Shown here: positions 7,389-16,167 of the stretch, piece after piece
Position numbering within the stretch: the stretch's first letter is position 1
Layout of the letters: each line of letters begins with the position of its first letter
Source: Paenibacillus sp. FSL M7-0420
Lineage (GTDB): Bacteria > Bacillota > Bacilli > Paenibacillales > Paenibacillaceae
DNA: 64,000 nt
Assembly: GCF_038002345.1 (NCBI RefSeq)
Contig: NZ_JBBOCJ010000001.1
Location: 2,170,001 to 2,234,000 of the forward strand
Direction of reading: 5' to 3'
Notes under the pieces: model-generated
The model's database searches: none
The model's input: only the letters and a program-made list of their open reading frames with translations
What the model was told of the DNA's origin: nothing
Translations under genes and position numbers: made by a program

Positions 7389-8696
7389 ATGCTGCTTCAC
7401 AAGGTATCCCTGACAGAAATGATGAGCCGGATTCACGAACCCGGATATTCACCCGAAACTGTGCTTAACCAGTACATGGAGCGTTACAGACGACTTGAGC
7501 CGCATATCCATGCATTTGTCCCTGAGTATGACGTTGAAGGGCGTTTGGATTCGGAAAAAGCTCTGCTGCAACGTACCTACAGCGGAGATGAACGTAAACC
7601 GGCCCTATTCGGCATTCCTGTGGCCATTAAGGATCTGCTGCATGTAGACGGTCTGCCCACCCGGGCAGGGTCGCAGCTATCTGCTGAGGTGTTAGCTGGT
7701 GCCCAAGGGTCTCTGGTCACTAAACTGCGTGCCCTCGGGGCCGTGATTGCGGGCAAGACGGTGACCGAGGAATTCGCCTATAACGGGCCGATTGCTACGC
7801 TTAATCCGCATAATACCGCGCATACTCCCGGAGGGTCCAGTGCAGGCTCCGCCGCAGCGGTGGCTGCGGGGCTCTGTCCGCTGGCTGTGGGCACACAGAC
7901 GCTGCGTTCGGTGATCGCCCCGGCGTCCTTTTGCGGAGTGGTCGGCTTCAAGCCCAGCTACGGGAGGGTTCCGCTGGATGGGGTGCTGCTGTTCTCGCCG
8001 TCTTTTGACACGGTAGGGTTCTTCACGCAAGACTTGCCTGATATGGAGGCAGCGGCAGCCTTGCTTGTCCCGGACTGGGAGGCTCCTGCTGCCCCAATCC
8101 CCCGTAAGCCGGTTCTGGGTATCCCCAAGGGAGTCTATATGGAGCTGATGAGCGCGGAAGTCAAAGGGGTGTTCGAGGCTCAGATCACAGGACTTAAGCA
8201 GCTTGGATATGAAGTCCGTTATGTCCAAATGCCGTGGGAGGATGAACTCATCTATGGAAATGCCATGCTGCGTTTCATTGAGGGAGAGCTGGCACGGGAG
8301 CATGAAGATAGATTCGCGGTGCATAGAGTAGAATACGGCGTTCCCGTGCAGGAAGCGATCCTTAGAGGACAGCACATTCCGGAGGAGGAGCTGGAGCAGT
8401 ACCGCACCCGGCAACGGGAGCTTCGGCGTGATCTGACGGAGCTTATGGAGCAAGAGGGAATCGACCTGTGGGTCTCTCCGGCCCAGGGAGGGACTGCGCC
8501 GAAGATCGAGGAGCGGAATACAGGCTGGGCAGGGATGCCTGCGGTCTGGGGCTTCGCGGGAGTGCCCGCGGTCAGTCTGCCTGCGGCAACGCTTGAAGGC
8601 ATGCCGCTCGGCTTCCAGTGCATAGGAAGATATGGAGAAGACGAGATGCTGTTAGCCTGGGCACGCCAGCTATGGCCGCATCTGGCGGAGGAGTAA
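7389..8696 (+). CDS. Amidase-signature family protein with altered active-site loop
   Basis: The 435-residue protein carries the amidase signature fold: the catalytic Lys in VAIKDLL and the cis-Ser in GGSSAGSAAAVAAG. The nucleophile loop reads GTQTLRSVIAPASFCGVVGFKP. The nucleophile Ser is present, but the usual Gly-Gly or Ala-Gly before it is Leu-Arg and the Arg after it is Ala, so oxyanion-hole geometry may differ. The substrate is unknown; family members hydrolyse amides or act in GatA-type transamidation. The ATG at 7389 has GGAG 8 bases upstream; an earlier ATG at 7356 has no ribosome site. Its stop codon lies in the stem-loop at 8693. Confidence 0.8.
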   Translation: MLLHKVSLTEMMSRIHEPGYSPETVLNQYMERYRRLEPHIHAFVPEYDVEGRLDSEKALLQRTYSGDERKPALFGIPVAIKDLLHVDGLPTRAGSQLSAEVLAGAQGSLVTKLRALGAVIAGKTVTEEFAYNGPIATLNPHNTAHTPGGSSAGSAAAVAAGLCPLAVGTQTLRSVIAPASFCGVVGFKPSYGRVPLDGVLLFSPSFDTVGFFTQDLPDMEAAAALLVPDWEAPAAPIPRKPVLGIPKGVYMELMSAEVKGVFEAQITGLKQLGYEVRYVQMPWEDELIYGNAMLRFIEGELAREHEDRFAVHRVEYGVPVQEAILRGQHIPEEELEQYRTRQRELRRDLTELMEQEGIDLWVSPAQGGTAPKIEERNTGWAGMPAVWGFAGVPAVSLPAATLEGMPLGFQCIGRYGEDEMLLAWARQLWPHLAEE

Positions 8697-8725
8697 CCGC
8701 TCCCCGTGAAATAAGGAGCGGTTAC
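8693..8725. terminator. Stem-loop between convergent amidase and subtilase genes
   Basis: GTAACCGCTCC and GGAGCGGTTAC form a perfect 11-bp stem, including the amidase stop codon. No T run follows on either strand, so it may protect 3' ends rather than terminate. Confidence 0.5.
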
Positions 8726-8733
8726 CGGGCCGG

Positions 8734-10017
8734 TTATTTTGTTCGGGGTTTCTTGGGGGAGCAGCGGCGCTTCAGGAACCGTACGTCGATCTCCCCGCTG
8801 CCGCCGGTATTCGGCTTCAGGCGGAGAGGGAAGGCGTTACGCTTCAGCAAGAGCTTCACCTGGCGCGGCGTGAGACCAGGCGCAAGCTGGAGCAGCTGCG
8901 CGGCGGCACCGGACACGATGGGCGTGGAGATGCTGGTGCCGGACAGCTTGAAATACCGCTTGCCGACCTTATTGCGCGGCAATTCACGGACCAGCCGGGA
9001 GCCGGGGGCGCGCAGCGAGATCACGGAATCGCCGGGGGCGACCAGATCCGGCTTCAACTTGCCGCCGGGAGCGGGTCCCCGGCTGGAATAGACGGCGATC
9101 CGGTCATCCTTCTGCGTCAGCGTCCGGCGGTCATTGACGGCTCCGACGGTGATCGCGGAGGGGCTGATCCCGGGGGACTCTACGGTCCTGCGCCGAGGGC
9201 CGGCATTGCCGGCGGCGATGACTACGGTGAGGCCGGCTTTGACGGCTTTTTCCACGGCCTGGACGAGAAGATCATCCTTGACATGCGGAGCCACCGGTCC
9301 GCCGAAGGACATGGAGAGGATGCGCAGCTTCAGCTTTTTGCGGCGGGTGATGCAGTATTCAATCGCCTTGATGATGGTGGAGTCATAGCCGTCCCCATAC
9401 TTATCCAGCACCTTGATTCCGACAATACCCGCTTCCGGCGCGGGTCCCCGGTACTTGCCCCGGCTGGACCAGCCGTTACCGGCGGCATCCCCGGTGATAT
9501 GTGTCCCGTGTCCGTTGTCGTCATACGGGCATTTCCGGTGATTGATATAATCCTTGAACGCCAGGATGCGGTTCACCGGCCGGGTCAGATCGGGATGCGG
9601 GTAGACTCCGGTATCGAGCACAGCGATGTTGATGCCTTTGCCGGTAAGTCCTCTTGAGCGTCTAACCGCTGTAGCTCCTATGGATGGAGTCGCGATGTTG
9701 AGTGTAGCCTTCTTGATGCCATCCAGGTAGACTTTATGGACCCCGTTCCAGCGGCATACATGCTCCAGACATTTCAGGGATACCTGTGAAGCTACGGCCT
9801 GGTGCAGCCGCAGATGATGCTTGACCGGGAGGACATGCCGTCCCAGATGCTTCCTCAGTTCACGGAGCCCTGCCGGAGTAAGCGGTTGTCTGAACTGTAT
9901 GATCACCGGTATAGCAGTAGTTGAGGCAGCAGTGGAATAGGCTCTGCGGATCTTATGCTTTAGGGGCCGGTTGAGCTTGGCGGCGTGACGCCTGACCCAT
10001 GATGGTACACTTTTCAT
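8734..10017 (-). CDS. S8 subtilisin-like serine protease, AprX-like
   Basis: The 427-residue protein has the subtilase triad in order: D135 (VAVLDTGVYPHPDL), H170 (DDNGHGTH) and S362 (LSGTSISTP), with the oxyanion Asn in AAGNAGP. There is no signal peptide. The N-terminus is basic (MKSVPSWVRRHAAK) and is followed by a short inhibitor-like prodomain. This fits the intracellular AprX-type proteases of Bacillus (about 440 residues, late growth), so export is not predicted. The ATG at 10017 has GAGGTGAT at good spacing; upstream in-frame codons lack a ribosome site. It is divergent from the small basic protein gene at 10183. Confidence 0.88.
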   Translation of the reverse strand: MKSVPSWVRRHAAKLNRPLKHKIRRAYSTAASTTAIPVIIQFRQPLTPAGLRELRKHLGRHVLPVKHHLRLHQAVASQVSLKCLEHVCRWNGVHKVYLDGIKKATLNIATPSIGATAVRRSRGLTGKGINIAVLDTGVYPHPDLTRPVNRILAFKDYINHRKCPYDDNGHGTHITGDAAGNGWSSRGKYRGPAPEAGIVGIKVLDKYGDGYDSTIIKAIEYCITRRKKLKLRILSMSFGGPVAPHVKDDLLVQAVEKAVKAGLTVVIAAGNAGPRRRTVESPGISPSAITVGAVNDRRTLTQKDDRIAVYSSRGPAPGGKLKPDLVAPGDSVISLRAPGSRLVRELPRNKVGKRYFKLSGTSISTPIVSGAAAQLLQLAPGLTPRQVKLLLKRNAFPLRLKPNTGGSGEIDVRFLKRRCSPKKPRTK

Positions 10018-10182
10018 AATGTAATCACCTCTATGAAGCAGTGTATGCGGCAAGCTGCCTCGTGGGTACGAAACCATGAATGAGTACAGTAATACATTTA
10101 TGTAAATAACAGGCAATAGCGCGTTTCGGCTGATTCTTCTATTGCATTTACTACTGTATTCCAATAGAAAGTGGTGAAGTAA

Positions 10183-10545
10183 ATGAAAGAATCAGAGAAG
10201 AAGGCATTGCTGGCAAAACGTCAACTGATGGCTAAAAAAGCAAGAGCAGCGGCGGTAGTAAGACCCAAGAGACGGCGGATCAGACAGGTGCTTAATAATT
10301 TCATCGTGCTTGCCGTGAACAATAACAATGTCCCTTACGAAACACAGGGCTGGACGGCAACACTGACCCGGAGCTCCGGCACTGTGATCACGGCACAATT
10401 TGATGAATTCGGCGTTGCCCAGTTTAATACGATCAGTACGCTGACAACAGTCAGCTACACGCTCCGAATTATCGACGCGGATAATGTGCAGCGCACACAG
10501 AAGTTCGTCCCGTCGAACCGCGAGTTTTTTGTAGCACGCTTCTAA
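10183..10545 (+). CDS. Small protein with basic N-terminus and beta-rich C-terminal domain; unknown
   Basis: The 120-residue protein is not one I recognise. Residues 5-34 are strongly basic (KKALLAKRQLMAKKARAAA, then RPKRRRIR). The rest is an alternating hydrophobic/polar beta pattern (FIVLAVNNNNVPYETQGWTATLTRSSG) resembling a single Ig-like or carboxypeptidase-regulatory-like sandwich. No signal peptide or membrane segment is seen. The ATG has GGTGAAG upstream. It is divergent from the AprX-like protease with a 165-base shared intergenic region, so co-regulation in stationary phase or sporulation is possible but not shown. Confidence 0.6.
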   Translation: MKESEKKALLAKRQLMAKKARAAAVVRPKRRRIRQVLNNFIVLAVNNNNVPYETQGWTATLTRSSGTVITAQFDEFGVAQFNTISTLTTVSYTLRIIDADNVQRTQKFVPSNREFFVARF

Positions 10546-10625
10546 GGCGGTGCGCCTATTTATATTCTATGAACAGTGCAAGATAGAGAGCTAGATTGCA
10601 TAGTGTATCTATGAATGACGGAATG

Positions 10626-10672
10626 AAAGAGCTGTTTCCAGGGCCGGAGGGCTGATGGGGGCAGCTCTTTTG
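10626..10672 (+). terminator. Intrinsic terminator
   Basis: AAAGAGCTG and CAGCTCTTT form a 9-bp stem followed by TTTTG. It probably ends transcription of the small basic protein gene. The remaining 10673-10795 shows nothing else I can name. Confidence 0.65.
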
Positions 10673-10795
10673 ATATATGTGTGAGATAATATTCCGTTTG
10701 TCAAGCATTAAGGGGAGTTGGCGTTAAAATATTGGCTCAATGTACAATCCCGTCCGCAGAATTCAGCTCTTATGACAATAAACCTTCCATCAATA

Positions 10796-10824
10796 TTCAA
10801 AAGCGGGGGCATACCCTATATAAT
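10796..10824 (+). promoter_or_regulatory. Possible promoter of the flavin monooxygenase gene
   Basis: A perfect -10 TATAAT (10819-10824) has a moderate -35 TTCAAA at 17 bp, 90 bases before the start codon. Confidence 0.4.
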
Positions 10825-10913
10825 ATCGCCATAGATGTATATCAGGGATTGTGGAGCAGGATGCCAAGCGGGCAGCAGCTATGAGCTGAAGATGCCCTGG
10901 AAAGGTCTGAGGA

Positions 10914-12320
10914 ATGATGAGCCTGGAAGCCTTGAATGAACGTGTGAATACGGATCTCTCTTACCTCGCCTATGGCGGCGCGGACTGGGTCCGCCCTGTG
11001 GAGCATGTGGAAGGCCATGTCTATGATGTCGTCATTGTGGGCGGAGGCCAGAGCGGGCTCGGTGCGGCTTTTGGCCTGCTGCGCGAACGGATCTCGAATC
11101 TGCTGATCATCGATGAGAATCGTGACGGGCTGGAGGGGCCGTGGGAATCCTATGCCCGGATGGTGACGCTGCGCACACCCAAGCATCTGACCTCGATTGA
11201 TCTTGGAATTCCATCGCTGACCTTCCGCTCCTGGTGGGAGGCTCAGCATGGGGCGGGGGCCTGGAGTGAGGTAGATAAAATCCCGCGCGGGCAGTGGATG
11301 GAGTATCTGCGCTGGTACCGGCAGATTCTGAAGCTGCCGGTACGTAACGAGGTGCAGCTAATGCTGGTTGAACCTGGTGACGATGGAATCTACCGTCTGC
11401 AGGTTACAGGAGCGGGTGCGCCGGCCGGAACACTGCTGGCCCGTAAGGTGGTGCTGGCTACCGGTATTCAAGGCGGAGGGCAGTGGCATGTTCCGCCAAT
11501 GATTGCAGATCATCTGCCGGAGCGCCTGTATGCCCATACTTCCCGGCAGATTGACTTCGCTGCCCTTCGCGGCAAGCGGGTGGGGATTCTAGGCGGCGGG
11601 GCGTCTGCCTTCGACAATGCCAATTACGCGCTTCAGGAGGGCGCGGCTGAGGCCCAGGTCTTCGTCCGCCGGACGCAGCTGCCGGGGGTGAATCCGATCC
11701 GCCAGATGGAGGGCTCGGGAATGATTGAGCGGTTCCATACCCTGGCGGATGCGGACAAATATACAGTCATCTCGCATTTCTTCCAGTATAATCAGCCGCC
11801 GACGGGCGATACCTTCCGCCGGGCAGCGGCATGGCCCGGCTTCCGGCTGCATCTCGGCTCGCCGTGGCTGAAGGTGGAGGCTGCGGGGGAGCAGGCGGTG
11901 GTGACTACACCTGCCGGTGAGTTCAGCTTCGACTATCTGATCATCAGCACGGGCCTGCTCAGCGATCCTGCCCTGCGGCCGGAGCTGCGGCAGGTGGAGC
12001 CTCATATTGCCCGCTGGAGCGACCGGTACACAGCGCCTGCGGGAGCGGCGAATCCGCTGCTGGATGCACACCCTTACCTTAGTCCAGGCTTTGCCCTTCA
12101 GAGCCGGGATGAAGCAGGCCGCAAGCTGCTGCATGGCTTATTCGTGTTCAACTATTCCGCGCTGGCCAGCTGCGGGTTATCGGCATCGGCCATCTCGGGA
12201 CTGCGCAATGCGATTCCGAGACTGGTCAGCGGCGTGGCAGACCAACTGTTCCTGGATGACCGGGAGCAGATCCTGCAGGCTTATTATGATTACGATGAGA
12301 TTGAATTTACAGGCCAGTAA
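10914..12320 (+). CDS. FAD/NADP-dependent monooxygenase-like oxidoreductase
   Basis: The 468-residue protein has two Rossmann motifs: FAD-binding VIVGGGQSGLG (about residues 40-50) and NADP-binding VGILGGGASAFDNA (about 222-235). ATG sequences (VVLATG, LIISTG) follow each. This is the layout of flavin-containing/Baeyer-Villiger-type monooxygenases, although the exact FMO fingerprint FxGxxxHxxxY is not evident. The substrate is unknown. Two tandem ATGs occur at 10914 and 10917. It is transcribed alone and converges on the LtrA gene. Confidence 0.8.
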   Translation: MMSLEALNERVNTDLSYLAYGGADWVRPVEHVEGHVYDVVIVGGGQSGLGAAFGLLRERISNLLIIDENRDGLEGPWESYARMVTLRTPKHLTSIDLGIPSLTFRSWWEAQHGAGAWSEVDKIPRGQWMEYLRWYRQILKLPVRNEVQLMLVEPGDDGIYRLQVTGAGAPAGTLLARKVVLATGIQGGGQWHVPPMIADHLPERLYAHTSRQIDFAALRGKRVGILGGGASAFDNANYALQEGAAEAQVFVRRTQLPGVNPIRQMEGSGMIERFHTLADADKYTVISHFFQYNQPPTGDTFRRAAAWPGFRLHLGSPWLKVEAAGEQAVVTTPAGEFSFDYLIISTGLLSDPALRPELRQVEPHIARWSDRYTAPAGAANPLLDAHPYLSPGFALQSRDEAGRKLLHGLFVFNYSALASCGLSASAISGLRNAIPRLVSGVADQLFLDDREQILQAYYDYDEIEFTGQ

Positions 12321-12428
12321 GACGGCCGGAAGAGGCTGTACCTGAGGCGGGCAATGACCTCTGGTGCAGCCTCTTGGCGTGCAGAGCGGATAGATTGGCC
12401 AGTGCCTGAGAGCTGACTGGCACCCGGG

Positions 12429-13517
12429 TCAGGCAGTAATCCTGGCGTACAACGCGAAGAACAGCGCCAGCTCGCCCATAATCAGGACATTCGGTACATG
12501 GACTAGAAGATCCAGCACATAGAAGCAGGCCAGAATGGCGGTCAGCCCTGCCAGCGGCTTCATTCCCAGCCGATGCTGCTTATGCCTGTAGACCTGGAAG
12601 ACCAGTGCCGTGGAAGCGAAGTAGAGCAGTGCGGAGCCGAACAACAGGTTCAGCATCGGTCCATAATGTAGCTGATCCAGGAAAAGCAGCTGGATGGACG
12701 CAGCAAGCATACATAGCGACAGATAGATGAACAGATGCCCGTAGATAATCGTCTGTCCGGCAGTCTGGATGTGCATATCGACCTTCTTCTCCAGGTTGTC
12801 ATAATACTGCCACCATATGGCGATGATCAGTACAAAGGTGAGCGCAGCGAAGCCGACAGATTGTCCGGTCCAGCTGCTGGATTGCAGTACGGCGAGAATG
12901 CTGACCACGGATTCGCCGAGCAGGATCAAGGCGAACAGGGAGAAGCGCTCCAGCAGATGATGGGTATTGGCGGGCGTCTTCACCAGAATCCTCCGTCCCG
13001 TCAGCGGGAGAATAATGTCTAGTATAATCCCGGCGTACAGTACCGCATACCGCAGCCAAGAATCGAAGAACAGGGAGCAGGCCGAAATCGTAAGTCCAAT
13101 CCAGAAGCGTGATCCCAGATAACGGGCGGTGCTCCGCAGATGTCCGCTTTCTCTGGAATGGCTGTAATGATACTGGACCGCAGTCATGATCCGGAGTCCG
13201 AGGTAGCCAATCAGAAACGGCAGATAGTTGGCATCGAAATCTACCGACAGGCTGGCTGTCATAATCAATACGAAGAACAACTGGATAATCAGAAAAATCC
13301 GGTGCATCACCGTATCCTGACCATAGCGGTTAACGAAGAGCGTCTGGCCGACCCAGGCCCACCAGATCGGAATGAAGATCAGTATGAATTTGCCCTGTGT
13401 CTCAAAGGACAGGGTCTCGTGTTCTACATGCAGCAGCACATGGCTGGCTTTGGGGACCGCAGCGACAAACAGCAGATCGTAGAAGAGCTCCAGCCAGGTT
13501 ACCTTTTTGATGATCAT
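12429..13517 (-). CDS. Low temperature requirement A (LtrA) family membrane protein
   Basis: The 362-residue polytopic protein has about ten hydrophobic helices and the LtrA family start VTWLELFYDLLFVAA. HLLERFSLFALILLGESVVS and IAIWWQYYDN are further family signatures. LtrA was named from a Listeria locus needed for growth at low temperature; its molecular function remains undefined. The ATG at 13517 has AAAGGGGA 9 bases upstream; the longer in-frame extension lacks a ribosome site. It is divergent from the UbiD gene. A GCCAGT/ACTGGC stem-loop (about 12397-12422) lies just past its stop. Confidence 0.85.
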   Translation of the reverse strand: MIIKKVTWLELFYDLLFVAAVPKASHVLLHVEHETLSFETQGKFILIFIPIWWAWVGQTLFVNRYGQDTVMHRIFLIIQLFFVLIMTASLSVDFDANYLPFLIGYLGLRIMTAVQYHYSHSRESGHLRSTARYLGSRFWIGLTISACSLFFDSWLRYAVLYAGIILDIILPLTGRRILVKTPANTHHLLERFSLFALILLGESVVSILAVLQSSSWTGQSVGFAALTFVLIIAIWWQYYDNLEKKVDMHIQTAGQTIIYGHLFIYLSLCMLAASIQLLFLDQLHYGPMLNLLFGSALLYFASTALVFQVYRHKQHRLGMKPLAGLTAILACFYVLDLLVHVPNVLIMGELALFFALYARITA

Positions 13518-13704
13518 TGCGTTAGTCCCCTTTGCCGTTTGTTGTCCGGAGCTGTCCGGTTTACAAGTATAATAATGGCTCTCCACAGAAGAAGGCAAGA
13601 ATATCTGTGACAATTGGAGAGGTTGCCTTGGCGGGAATTGACCTGACGGACACACTCATTGATAATAAAGAGGTTCATATTCTTGAGAGAATGGGAGTAG
13701 AAGC

Positions 13705-15552
13705 ATGTCATATCGCAATATGGAAGAATGTATTATTGACCTGGAGAAGCACGGGCATTTAATTCGCATACATGAAGAGGTAGACCCGCATCTGGAGATG
13801 GCGGCGATACATATGAAGGTCTATGAGGCGGGCGGTCCCGCTCTGCTGTTCGAGAAGGTCCGGGGCTCGAAGTACCGTGCCGTCTCGAATCTGTTCGGAA
13901 CGATTGAGCGAAGCAAGTTCATCTTCCGCGACACGTGGGAATCGTCACAGGCGGTCATCGCCCTGCGCAGCAATCCCATGAAGGCGCTCAAGCAGCCTTT
14001 GCGGTATATCGGGACAGGCCTTGCCGCCCGTAAAGCGCTGCCGATCAAGAAGGGCAGCGGTGTACCGGCCGGGTTCGAGGAGATTAGGATCTCCGATCTT
14101 CCGCAGATTAAGCACTGGCAGGGCGACGGAGGGGCGTTCGTCACGCTTCCGCAGGTGTATTCCGAGGACCCCGATAAGCCGGGTATCATGAACTCCAATC
14201 TGGGGATGTACCGTATTCAGCTTAGCGGCAACGAATATGAGCTGAATAAGGAAGTAGGCGTCCATTACCAGATTCACCGCGGGATCGGCATTCATCAGGC
14301 CCACGCGAACCGGCGCGGCGAGCCGCTGAAGGTTAGCTGCTTCATCGGCGGCCCGCCTGCGCATACGCTCTCGGCGGTGATGCCGCTGCCGGAGGGCTTA
14401 AGTGAAATGACCTTTGCTGGGCTGCTCTCGGGGCGTCATTTCCGCTACAGCTATGTAGACGGCTTCTGCGTCAGCAGCGATGCCGACTTCGTCATTACCG
14501 GAGAGATTCATCCCGGGGAGACGAAGCCGGAGGGGCCGTTCGGCGATCATCTGGGCTATTATAGCCTGACTCACCCGTTTCCGGTGATGAGAGTACACAA
14601 GGTTTACGCCAAAAAAGGGGCCATCTTCCCCTTCACGGTGGTCGGCCGTCCGCCGCAGGAGGACACTGCCTTCGGAGAGCTCATCCATGAGCTGACCGGC
14701 GGGGCGATCCGCTCGGAGATTCCCGGCGTGAAGGAGGTACATGCGATAGATGCTGCGGGAGTGCACCCGCTGCTGTTCGCGATCGGCAGTGAGCGGTATA
14801 CCCCGTATCAGCAGCTGAAGCAGCCTGCAGAGCTGCTGACGATCAGCAACCGGATTCTCGGAACCGGACAGCTCAGTCTGGCGAAATACCTGTTCATCAC
14901 GGCAGAAGAGGACAAGCCGGTCAGCACGCATGATATCGCCGGATTCCTGACCTACATTCTGGAGCGGATCAATCTGCGCCGCGATATTCACTTCCAGACG
15001 AATACAACGATTGATACGCTGGATTATTCCGGTACGGGGATCAACAGCGGAAGCAAGGTGGTCTTCGCAGCCGTAGGAGAGCAGAAGCGGAGCTTGTGCA
15101 CGGAGGTACCTGAGGTTCTTCAGCGGGTGGAGCAGGGCTGGGGTCCGGCGGCCATGATTATGCCGGGGATTGCCGCCATGCAGGGGAAGCCGTTCCGGGA
15201 TTACGCCTCGGCGGCAGAGGAGATCTCCGGCCTGAGCGCTGCTATTGCAGCGCAGGGGGCGCTTGATTCCTGCCCGATGATTATTCTGTGCGATGACAGC
15301 AGCTTCATGTCGGATTCGCTGAACAACTTCCTGTGGGCGACCTTCACCCGCAGCAATCCTTCCCATGACATCCATGGGGTGAACAGCACGGTGGAGTATA
15401 AGCACTGGGCCTGTGATAATGTGATCATCGATGCCCGGGTGAAGCCGCATCAAGCGCCGCCGTTAATTCCTGACCCCGAGGTGCAGCGGAGGATTGAGCG
15501 GGTATTTAGTGAAGGAGCAAGCTTGGGTGGACTGCAGAGCCGTAAGGGGTGA
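13705..15552 (+). CDS. UbiD family (de)carboxylase
   Basis: The 615-residue protein belongs to the prenylated-FMN-dependent UbiD decarboxylase family. The conserved block TKPEGPFGDHLGYYS contains the family E-x-P-FGDH region, and NSNLGMYRIQ and FTVVGRPPQEDTAFGELI are also typical. It is about 120 residues longer than E. coli UbiD, as in a long-form group of Gram-positive UbiD proteins. Function needs prFMN from a UbiX-type prenyltransferase, and none lies in this window. The substrate is unknown (an aromatic or alpha,beta-unsaturated acid is inferred from family). The ATG at 13705 has GGGAG at 12 bases. Confidence 0.85.
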   Translation: MSYRNMEECIIDLEKHGHLIRIHEEVDPHLEMAAIHMKVYEAGGPALLFEKVRGSKYRAVSNLFGTIERSKFIFRDTWESSQAVIALRSNPMKALKQPLRYIGTGLAARKALPIKKGSGVPAGFEEIRISDLPQIKHWQGDGGAFVTLPQVYSEDPDKPGIMNSNLGMYRIQLSGNEYELNKEVGVHYQIHRGIGIHQAHANRRGEPLKVSCFIGGPPAHTLSAVMPLPEGLSEMTFAGLLSGRHFRYSYVDGFCVSSDADFVITGEIHPGETKPEGPFGDHLGYYSLTHPFPVMRVHKVYAKKGAIFPFTVVGRPPQEDTAFGELIHELTGGAIRSEIPGVKEVHAIDAAGVHPLLFAIGSERYTPYQQLKQPAELLTISNRILGTGQLSLAKYLFITAEEDKPVSTHDIAGFLTYILERINLRRDIHFQTNTTIDTLDYSGTGINSGSKVVFAAVGEQKRSLCTEVPEVLQRVEQGWGPAAMIMPGIAAMQGKPFRDYASAAEEISGLSAAIAAQGALDSCPMIILCDDSSFMSDSLNNFLWATFTRSNPSHDIHGVNSTVEYKHWACDNVIIDARVKPHQAPPLIPDPEVQRRIERVFSEGASLGGLQSRKG

Positions 15553-15588
15553 AGCAGCACTTCTATAACCGCTGAAAAGAGGGGTTGT

Positions 15589-15723
15589 ATGGCTGAGCTA
15601 TTCGGGGTGCTTTTCGAAGTTATGCTGGAGCTCGTATTGGGCCGTAAGGACCGCAAGCGGAGGAGAGAACGAAGAAGACAGAGAAGAATAGAGCGGAGAA
15701 TGAAAAGGCAGGGGCGTTTGTAG
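15589..15723 (+). CDS. Small basic 44-residue protein
   Basis: ATG at 15589 has AGAGGGG 5 bases upstream, 36 bases after the UbiD stop. The product starts with a hydrophobic helix (MAELFGVLFEVMLELVLG) followed by an extremely basic helix of Arg/Lys/Glu. Its TAG stop lies in the loop of a terminator, which supports a real gene. It could be a membrane-associated nucleic-acid-binding microprotein; the function is unknown. It is probably co-transcribed with UbiD. Confidence 0.5.
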   Translation: MAELFGVLFEVMLELVLGRKDRKRRRERRRQRRIERRMKRQGRL

Positions 15724-15735
15724 ACGCCCTGTCTT
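15709..15735 (+). terminator. Terminator overlapping the 44-residue ORF stop
   Basis: CAGGGGCGT pairs with ACGCCCTG (one bulged G), followed by TCTTT. Confidence 0.6.
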
Positions 15736-15760
15736 TCATTTGGTGGCTGTTGGATGTTAG

Positions 15761-15806
15761 ACGCATAAACGTCATTTATGATAATAATGACGTTTATGCG
15801 TTTTTT
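15761..15806 (+). terminator. Strong intrinsic terminator
   Basis: A perfect 16-bp stem (ACGCATAAACGTCATT against AATGACGTTTATGCGT) with a 9-nt loop is followed by TTTTTT. The arms are A/T rich at the outer end, so it may act in both directions. Confidence 0.8.
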
Positions 15807-15879
15807 ATCGTGGCGGAAAATGTATGCGAAAACAAACATGTCTTTCAAGGCACAACTCCAGCATAAAAATGAGCAGCAC

Positions 15880-16078
15880 GGAGGTGTGCAGACCAAATGT
15901 AATCGAAAAACCGATCACAATACGCAACGTGGAGGCGAGCGCACCAAATGTAATCGAAAAACCGACCACAATGCGCAGCGTGGAGGCGAGCGGACCAAAT
16001 GTAATCGAAAAACCGATCACAATACGCAGCACGGAGGTGTGCGGACCAAATGTAATCGAAAAACCGACCACAATTGGA
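15880..16078. repeat. Tandem array of four 51-bp units (family II)
   Basis: The core ACCAAATGTAATCGAAAAAC recurs at 15892, 15943, 15994 and 16045, exactly 51 bp apart. Each core contains imperfect inverted arms TGTAATCG and CGATCACA around AAAA. Spacers (CGCArCryGGAGGyGwGCgg type) are conserved, not unique. Because 51 is a multiple of three, several frames stay open on both strands; no ribosome site supports translation. Confidence 0.85.
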
Positions 16079-16167
16079 CTGGAGGTGCCGCGTAGGTGGT
16101 GCGTTTATCGCAAGAGACGTATTTTCACAGAAAAACCGAGTGCAATCGAATGTGAAAGTGCAGTTCC

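Noticed and set aside
14398..15453. Long minus-strand ORF within the UbiD gene
   Set aside because: It is an antisense shadow of a clear UbiD coding sequence, without ribosome site or family motifs.
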